From contig NZ_RMBX01000001.1 in assembly GCF_003807585.1 (NCBI RefSeq), positions 124,001 to 188,000 of the forward strand: a stretch of 64,000 bases of DNA. Reading direction: 5' to 3'. Shown piece after piece: positions 17,744 to 26,200 of this stretch. This DNA comes from Chitinophaga barathri (GTDB taxonomy: Bacteria > Bacteroidota > Bacteroidia > Chitinophagales > Chitinophagaceae). The notes under the pieces were generated by a model. That model had not been told where the DNA came from. It did no database searches and saw only the letters and a program-made list of their open reading frames with translations. Every line of letters starts with the position of its first letter. The stretch's first letter is position 1. The position numbers and the translations under genes are program-made.

Positions 17744-18913
17744 TCACGCCGTTTCTATCCAGGGATAAAAAGTGACCAGCGCCGACGGCTCAAGGCTTCC
17801 CGCCTCCGCATTGTGACAGATCATACCATCCGCACGCGCCGTGGCCGTGAGGTCCGCCCGGCCGGAAAATGACAACGCCTTCACTTTCAGCCCGTTTTTA
17901 CTGACCAGCGCGGCAGGTACAAACTCATCCTGCGCGTGAACAGGCGTACGATGCTCCATATACGGTATCAGCCAGGGTTTGATAACAGGGATGCCCCAAC
18001 AGGCACGGATGTACGATTCCACGAACAGTTTACACCCCGCCTGCACGGCGAACGGTTGCCCCGGTATCAGCATCACCCTTGTACGCGTGGGGCTGTAACC
18101 AAACCAGAATGGATTACAGGGATGCGCTTTCACTTTGTTAAACACCTGCTCCACCCCGCATTCAATGATCGTTTTAGGCTGCACATTCCCGCAGATCACC
18201 AGCAGGTCCGCCTCCAGGCAGGGCATGATGGCAGACTGGATGGCCGCCGGATGATCCGGCACGATATAACTTGCTTCCAGCGTAATTCCATATTGCAGGA
18301 GCAGGCCGGTGAGCGTAAAACCATTGGCATCACGCAGTTGTGTATCATTTACCGGCGCACCGGGTATGCGCAGCTCGCTGCCCACGGCAATAAACATCAC
18401 GCGGGGCGGGCGCTCCACCTTTACATTCATGACGCCCAGTGAGGCCAGGAGCCCAAGGTGCTGAAAATTGAGCCGGAGGCCCGGCTCCAGCAATACCTTG
18501 CCGGCGGTAGCCTGCTCCCCGCGCGGGCGGACGTGCTGGTACACACGGATGTTATGATCCAGGAAAACGACATGACCGTTCTTTTCCTCCGCTTCTTCCA
18601 TACCGATCACCACATCCACATCAGGCGGCAACAGGCTGCCGGAAGCCACTTTCATGGCATGCCCAGGCTGGAGGTCTTCTCCCGGGTAACGGGCATGACT
18701 CAACGGGAATTGCTGTTTTCGGGTGGTCTGTACGTCTGAACTGCGGATGGCAAAACCGTCCCGGGCGGCACGGTGAAAGGGCGGGTAATCCCGGTCTGCG
18801 GTAATGGCTTCGGCCAAAACCCTGCCTGCGGATTTTTCCAGCGGCACTGATTCGGTTCCCCAACTGGTACGGCAGGCCGCGATTTGCTGGATGGCGGCGG
18901 TTACACTAATCAT
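17744..18913 (-). CDS. Divergent molybdopterin molybdotransferase (MoeA family)
   Basis: 389 residues. MoeA inserts molybdate into adenylylated molybdopterin. The domain order fits the family, and one site is recognisable: PPFHRAARDGFAI (D52) stands for the usual PPFDNSAMDGYA. VGSELRIPG replaces TGDEL, keeping the Glu. The usual GGVSVGxxD segment is changed to ICGNVQPKTIIECG, which loses the second Gly and the catalytic Asp, and LIPGQPFAVQAG replaces the Gly-Asn-Pro loop. The protein may therefore have altered or no molybdotransferase activity. No other molybdenum cofactor gene is in the window. The family call is fairly safe, the function less so. Confidence 0.8.
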   Translation of the reverse strand: MISVTAAIQQIAACRTSWGTESVPLEKSAGRVLAEAITADRDYPPFHRAARDGFAIRSSDVQTTRKQQFPLSHARYPGEDLQPGHAMKVASGSLLPPDVDVVIGMEEAEEKNGHVVFLDHNIRVYQHVRPRGEQATAGKVLLEPGLRLNFQHLGLLASLGVMNVKVERPPRVMFIAVGSELRIPGAPVNDTQLRDANGFTLTGLLLQYGITLEASYIVPDHPAAIQSAIMPCLEADLLVICGNVQPKTIIECGVEQVFNKVKAHPCNPFWFGYSPTRTRVMLIPGQPFAVQAGCKLFVESYIRACWGIPVIKPWLIPYMEHRTPVHAQDEFVPAALVSKNGLKVKALSFSGRADLTATARADGMICHNAEAGSLEPSALVTFYPWIETA

Positions 18914-19307
18914 GGATCGTTCGGTCTTTTAAGATAAGCATAAGGATGAACCGGTACTTCACCCGAGGCGGAGATCACCCGCGCGGCTTTCACATTCATG
19001 CATAAATACTGGACCGCCGGGCTACTCTCCGCTTCTGGCAAAGAGGCATAGGATAGATATATTACATGTTTACATATACATTGTTATACAGCTAAAAGTA
19101 CAAGTAAATTCATATTAATTATAGCTATATGATATATTTTTAATTGAATAACATATTATTCCGCCAATATAGCCGCGCAATAATAATATTATAAATTTTA
19201 CAATGTGTCATATTGAGTATCACTTATCTTCTAACGCTATCACGTGGCCCAAAAAAGAAAGGCCGCACCAAATGGCGCAGCCCTCCGCATAGTCTGAGTA
19301 AAAAAAT
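18914..19307. other. A+T-rich intergenic stretch
   Basis: From about 19055 to 19235 the sequence is strongly A+T-rich with no reading frame. It holds only the terminator at 19250-19282 that I can support. Confidence 0.55.
19250..19282 (-). terminator. Terminator of the adhesin/SprF operon
   Basis: A 9-bp stem including two G-U pairs (19261-19269 with 19274-19282), followed on the minus strand by TTTCTTTTTT. Confidence 0.7.
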
Positions 19308-20216
19308 TTATTTCCCGTCAAACAGGTTCACCGTCAGACCCAGCGTAAAATTATCCCCAAGGTAATTTTTCAGCCCGGCCGTCTGCGTCGAATAGATCAG
19401 TTGCAGCCCAAACCGTGTCCGGTAACTGAACCCCGCCCCCACGGTAAAGTTCTGCGAGGTGTGATACATCCCGAACACATTCACCCAGTTATTCAGCAAG
19501 GCAATATTGGCCCCGAAGTCGAAGATATTGTCAAAGCCACGCACCGCCCGGAAACAGACCTTCGGCTCAATGGACGTAAAGCCCTCTCCCACATCCACCC
19601 GGTAACTCACCGCGGTGAACCAGGTAGAACTATTGGCAATATCCTTGTTGTCCGACTGAAAATACCCTACCACATTCGGCAACGCGGCCTGAATGTTCAG
19701 ATGTCCGTCCGTATAAGCCACCCCGAAATCCACATCGAAATAGTTATCGCGGCGGTTGAACAGGTTTAGTGAAGGATCGGTTGCGTCACCATTGAGTTTG
19801 GAAAGATCCAGACGATCGTTCCGGAGCCCTGCGGACAACCCAAAGTGCAGCTTCTGCCGGCCCGACAGGCTCAACGGCAGATGATAGGCATACGTAACGG
19901 AGACACGGGTGCGGGTAATGAGCCCTGCCTCATCCCGGAAGATGTTCAGGCCCGCCCCCACTCTTTTGCCCACCAGGTAGTCCGCCGTAAAAGCCATAGC
20001 AACGGGCGCGCCCGGCACATCGTTCCATTGGCGGCGGTAGGCGCCGTTCAGGTGAAGGCCCGTGTCCACGCCCGCAAAGGACGGGTTGCCCAGGTACTGG
20101 TTCTGAAAATACTGTGTGCCCAACGGCGCCACCTGCGTACTGGTGTTGCCCCAGGTTTGTGCACCGGCCTGCTGCGCCAGCAGGCACAGCATAAAACCCC
20201 AGATATATCTTTTCAT
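19308..20216 (-). CDS. Type IX secretion PorP/SprF family membrane protein
   Basis: 302 residues with a signal peptide (MKRYIWGFMLCLLAQQAGAQ). It carries the PorP/SprF signature (GTQYFQNQYLGNPSFAGVDT and YRRQWNDVPGAPVAMAFTAD). It is the last gene of the four-gene operon and starts 12 bases after the 2913-residue type B adhesin, so it is the likely dedicated partner for that adhesin's export or anchoring. It is clearly a paralogue of the protein at 16779-17699. The ATG at 20216 was chosen over an upstream start because the signal peptide begins there. Confidence 0.92.
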   Translation of the reverse strand: MKRYIWGFMLCLLAQQAGAQTWGNTSTQVAPLGTQYFQNQYLGNPSFAGVDTGLHLNGAYRRQWNDVPGAPVAMAFTADYLVGKRVGAGLNIFRDEAGLITRTRVSVTYAYHLPLSLSGRQKLHFGLSAGLRNDRLDLSKLNGDATDPSLNLFNRRDNYFDVDFGVAYTDGHLNIQAALPNVVGYFQSDNKDIANSSTWFTAVSYRVDVGEGFTSIEPKVCFRAVRGFDNIFDFGANIALLNNWVNVFGMYHTSQNFTVGAGFSYRTRFGLQLIYSTQTAGLKNYLGDNFTLGLTVNLFDGK

Positions 20217-20228
20217 GTGCTGCATGTT

Positions 20229-23200
20229 TTAACGTTTGTCGCGGATGATGGTAATATAACCTTTCACTTTCGGCAGGCCCGGCCCGAAGTCCAGCAGGAA
20301 ATAAACAGTGCCTTCTTCCAGCGGCTTGCCGTTCACCCTGCCATCCCATTCGTTCTGGTACCCTTTCTTCGTATATATCAGCCTGCCGGACTGATCGAAT
20401 ATCTTCAGTTCGTTGTTCGGATAACTGTCGATATTCTGGATGATAAAGCGGTCGTTTTTACCATCGCCGTTCGGTGTAAGAATATTCGCACTGTTCACCT
20501 TATAATCTTCCTTCACTTCAATGCTCACCTGGGCGCTGGCGGAGCAGCCTGCCGCATTGGAAGCGGTTACCCTGTACACAGCGTTCTGCTGCGGGCGGAT
20601 AGTGAGCGTCGCGGAATTCTGACCGGATATGATGCCCGGCGCATTATCCCATACATAGGTCACGCCGCCGCTTGCCGTCAGCATCACCACATCGCCTTTC
20701 GATACATTGAGGCCTTTATCGCTTACGATCGTTGGCGCCGCAATGGAGGTGACGTTGATCCTGAATGTGCGCGTAGCCTGGTCTGTGCCGCCGTTTGCCG
20801 TGCCACCATTGTCTTTTACGGTAACGGTCACATTCGCCGAACCGTTTGCCCCGGGCGCAAAGCGCACGCGCAGGTCGCTGTTGTCCACGGCCAGTACTGC
20901 AAAAAGCGCATTATTGTCCGACGCAACCGTCACTGTCAGCGTCTGCCCGCTTTCAGGCCCGGCGGTGATACCCGTGAGGCCTATCAGCTGGTCCGCATTG
21001 GTGGCGCAGAACTGGCGGTCCGTGATGGCGCCGAGGGTGGGCGCTTCGTTCACATCCGTAACCGTGATGGTGAAATCTTTTTCCAGGAATTCACCGGCCT
21101 GCGTGGTGGATCTTATTTTGATACTGTAAGTGGCTTTTGTTTCCGCATCCAGCACCGGTATGGCCTGCAATACATTGCCTGTTATGGCGAACGCCGCATT
21201 GTCCGCCCCGCCTGCCGCCATACTGTAGGTAAAGGTCGCCCCAGGTTCTGTGGAAGTGGAGGAAAGTATGCCCACCTGTGCGTTCGGCGCGTTGTTCTCC
21301 AGGATGGAAGCACTGCTTAGTGTAATATCCAGTGGCGGTTCCGGCCGGTCCGTCACATTGACCGTAACGGTCTGCACAGCGCTGGTATTCACGCCGTCGC
21401 TGACGGTCACGGAGATGATGAGTGTTGGCTGATCTTCAAAGTTCATATCCCCCGCATCATTCACCGTCAATACGCCGGTTGCGGCATTGATACTGAATGC
21501 CTGGTTCGCATCGCCGTCAGGATTGATATTTGTGGTGATGGCCCATTGTTGCAGGGTGCCTGTGGAGCCTGGATCTGTACCGGCTATAGTCCCCACAGCG
21601 GTGCCTGCCGCACTGTTTTCAGCAACAGTAAATACCTGGCCCGCCGTTACTACCGGCGGCACAGCATCTACCCGGATGTTGCTGAGGTCGCCGGCGTTGT
21701 TCACAGCCAGTAGCGCGTCGTTGCCTGCAGCATCCCGCAGGGTGGCGCCATTGAGTGCCAATGCCGCCGCAAGTGTTACGCCGTTCCGGTCAAGATCGCC
21801 CGCGGCAACAGTATAACGGAATGTAAGCGAATTGGTGCCTGTACCGCTTATGTTTGACAGTTGTTTCACCGTGGCGCCCACCGTAAGCCCTACGGCCGGG
21901 TTGGGCGCACCGGCTTTTGTTACCGGTTCGCTGAACAGGATGATAAAGTCCAGCACTTCCCCTTCTTTCCATATTTTATCCTGCGGCAATGTAACGCCTG
22001 TGATCACCGGCACTACAGCATCCACGAGGATAGCGGAAGCAGAAGGCATGTTTTGCAACTGCAGTACAGCATCGTTACCCGCCACATCCCTGACAGTGCC
22101 GCCATTTAAGGCAAGGCTTCCCGGTGCAATACCGTCATTGTCAAGATCGCCTGCCACGACCGTGTAGCGGAACACCAGGGTATTACTGCCGGAGCCGGAA
22201 ATATAATTCGCCGGTACCGCGCCGCCCTGCAGGGTAACACCCAGCGATGGCGTGCCTGTAACTGCCACAACTTCGGAGAAGGTAACCATGAAATCCATCT
22301 GCTGCCCGGCCACATAGGTGCCGTTGGCAGGCAGATTCACCGCCGTTACCACAGGAGCGATGCCATCTATCACCAGGGCTTTGTTTGCACCCAGTGAATT
22401 GGCGGCGCCCGGCGCGGGAAGCGTAAGATCGGCATCCATCGCGCCGGTATTGCGGATCGTGCCGCCATTGAGCGTAAGTGCGGTGGCAGCGGTATAGTCC
22501 AGGTCAGGGGATACATTTCCGCTCTGCACCTGGTAATTAAATGTAAGCGTAGTGGTGCCGGAGCCGGATGTATAGTTTGCCAGCGCATCCGCAGTGCCTG
22601 TTTCGAGCAGTAATTGCGGTGTGCCGGTGACAGTCACCGGCTGTGTGAAGCTGATCGTCAGTGACAATACATCGCCGGTTTTATAGATGCCGTCCGCCGC
22701 GGTGGAGGTAACGCCGGTTATCGTTGGCGTTATGGGCTGCACCCCGACAATTATTGTTTTCGTATCGGTTTGTGCCGGAGCAGGCGTATTACCCTGATCA
22801 TCCGCATGGATGGTGATCACGATATTGCCGGTATGGTTCGTAGGCGGCACAAGTGTGAGGCCGCTTAGTGCTGCGTTGATATTGGTCAGTGTGCCGGTAA
22901 AGGTCATGGTCGCATCACCCGTTCCATCGCCCACGCTAAATACAAGGCCCGTGATGCCGCTCAGTGTAAGCGTTCCCAGCGACGCGGTCAGCTCAACTTT
23001 AACCGGGTTCGTTCCTGCATCGGTATCACTGATGGAGATGAGATTGCCGTTCCCCGTGCTGAACACCTTACTGATGTTCATCAGGGTGGTCTGCGTACCA
23101 GGCACTGCAATTACAGGCGCATCGTTCACCGCAACGATCTGCAACGTAACGGTAGCCGTTGCCTGTTCACTGGTCGGAGTGCCGGTGGTACCCGGATCTG

Positions 23201-26200
23201 CGCCGGTATTGCCATCGTCGTTGATGAGGATGACCATCTGCACGTTCGCCGTGTTGTTGGCTTCGTTCTGGAATATAACGTTGCCAATGAAGCTGTTGAT
23301 CGCGGTGACTGTACCGTCGAGCTGGACCGCCTGCGGATTGATCTGTGTTACCGTCACTCCGCTTCCGCTGGCAGCGCTCACTGTACCCGTACTTACGGCA
23401 AATATTACCGATACCGGTGAAGTACCCGCATCTGTATCACTGAAAGAAATACCGCTGAGCGCGGTGGCCTGATCTTCTGTTATATTGATCGAAGCAGGCG
23501 CCGAAATAGCCGGCCCGTCGTTCACCGCGGTAACATTGATATTAACAGGCCCTTCAGAAGCGGTTTGTGGTCCGCCCGTACCTGTATCGCCCGCATCATC
23601 GAATGAGACGTTCAATGTCGCTGTACCGGTGAAATCTGCTGCCGGTACATATGCCACACTGCCTGCGGCAATAAAATTATTGATATTCACCATCGTTCCC
23701 TGCAATTCAACTGTTGCCGTGCCATTGCCGGTAACGGTCACGCCCGCGCCGCTGGTGGCATTCAGTACACCCTGCGTTACAACAAGGGTTGCTTTGGTAA
23801 GGGCGGACGTACCCGCATCAGGATCTGAGAAGATGATGCCGGTAAGCGCAAGTGTTACATCTTCCGCGGTGGTATAATCGAATGGAGTGGTTATGGCCGG
23901 GGCGTCATTCGCGGGGGCAACGATGATAGTCACAGTTGCTGAAGCCTCTTCACTGGTCGCATCGCCGGATGTGCCCGGGTCTGCTCCGGTATTGCCGCCA
24001 TCGTTGACCGTGATGCTCAGCGCCACGTTCGCCGTGTTGTCCGGTAAATTAAGGAATACGACGTTGTTCATGGAACTATTGATCGCGACAACGGAACCTG
24101 TGAGCCTTACGGATTGCGGCGTAAGCTGCGTTACTGCGACACCGCCTCCGGATGCTGCGGTCAATGCACCTGAAGCAACGCTGAACGTTACCGTCACCTG
24201 CGAAGTACCGGCATCTGCATCAGCGAAAGAAATACCAGTGAGGGCTGTGATCTGATCTTCAACTGCGGCGATCGAAGCGGGTGTTGTAATGACAGGTCCA
24301 TCGTTCACTGCGGTCACAGTGATGTTGATCGGACCGGCAGTGCCTATTTTTGCGCCACCGGAGCCTGTATCGCCCGCATCATCGAATGTGATGTTCAGCG
24401 TTCCGGTACCCGCAAAGTTCGCAGCGGGAACAAATGAAACACCGCTTGCGGCAATGAAAGCGTTGATATTCACCATCGTGCCCTGCAGTTCAAGTGTGGC
24501 CGTACCGCTTCCGGTAACCGTCACTCCCGCGCCGCTGGTGGCATTCAGTATACCCTGCGTTACAACAAGGGTTGCTTTGGTAAGAACGGATGTGCCTGCA
24601 TCAGAATCTGAGAAGATGATACCGGTAAGCGCAAGCGTTACATCTTCCGCTGTAGTGAAACTTGCAGGTGTTGCCACAGTTGGTGCATCGTTGGCTGCGG
24701 TGATGGTAATCGTCACGGCAGTCGTTGCTTCTTCACTGGTCGCATCGCCAGAGGTGCCTGGATCTACGCCGGTATTGCCATTGTCGTTGATAGTAATATT
24801 TAGTGTCACATTCGCCGTGCTGTTGAGGGCATTCTGGAATGAAACATTGCCGATAAAGCTGTTGATAGCAGTGATAGAACCAACAAGCTGTACGGATTGC
24901 GGCGTAGGCTGAGTAACGGTTACACCGCCGCCGCTCGCAGCGCTGAGCGTGCCGGAAGTAACGCTGAATGTTGCTTCCACAGCCGAAGTTCCCGCATCCA
25001 CATCAGCTAACGTGATACCGCTGAGCGTGGTAGACTGGTCTTCCGCAGCGGCGATTGAAGCAGGCGCTGCAATCGCCGGACCATCGTTTACCGCGGTCAC
25101 AGTGATGTTGACCGGACCGGCAGTGCCTGTTTGCGCGCCACCGGAGCCTGTATCGCCAGCATCATTGAATGTAATGTTCAATGTTCCGATACCGGAAAAA
25201 TTCGCGGCAGGAACAAATGAAACACCGCTTGCGGCAATGAAAGCATTGATATTCGCCATCGTGCCCTGCAGTTCAAGTGTGGCCGTACCGCTTCCGGTAA
25301 CCGTCACTCCCGCGCCGCTGGTGGCATTCAGCATACCCTGCGTTACAACAAGGGTTGCTTTGGTAAGAACGGATGTGCCTGCATCAGAATCTGAGAAGAT
25401 GATACCGGTAAGCGCAAGCGTTACATCTTCCGCTGTAGTGAAACTTGCAGGTGTTGCCACAGTTGGTGCATCATTGGCCGCTGTGATAGTAATAGTAACA
25501 GCAGTCGTTGCTTCTTCACTGGTCGCATCGCCTGATGTGCCAGGATCTGCGCCGGTATTGCCATTGTCGTTGATAGTAATATTTAGTGTCACATTCGCCG
25601 TGCTGTTGGGGGCATTCTGGAATGAAACATTGCCGACAAAGCTATTGATAGCAGTGATGGAACCATCAAGCTGTACCGATTGGGGCGTGAGTTGTGTAAC
25701 GATTACCCCCCCGCCGCTGGTAGCGTTGAGCGTACCGGAAGTAACACTGAAGGTCGCTCTCACAGTTGAAGTTCCCGCATCCGTGTCGCTGAATGAGATG
25801 CCACTTAGGGCCGTGGACTGATCTTCCGTTGAAGTGATAGAAGCAGGCGCAGTGATCGCCGGTGCATCGTTCACCGCTGTAATGTTGATGTTTATAGGCC
25901 CTGCATTCGCCACGAGCGGCCCGCCGCCTACATCTCCCGCATCATCGAACTCAATGATGACAGACGCCGCGCCGAGATATCCGGCCGGGAATGCAGCTGT
26001 TATGCTGTTTGCAGCGACGAATGCATTGATGTCTGCCCTTGTTCCCTGCAACGCCAGGGTATTCGTACCGGAACCTGTTACTGTTACCTGTGGAGTTCCG
26101 GTAGCGCTGAGCGTACCGCCTGTTAATGTGAAAGTTGCTTTATTGAGATTGGACGTACCATTATCCACATCTGAGAATATGATGCCGTTTATCGTTAACG

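Noticed and set aside
19845..21320. A plus-strand frame of 491 codons antisense to the SprF and adhesin genes
   Set aside because: It spans two real genes on the other strand and is a codon-bias shadow.
23497..25845. Tandem repeats considered as a CRISPR-like or satellite array
   Set aside because: The period is 783 bp, in frame, and encodes cadherin-like repeats; no short repeats or spacers.
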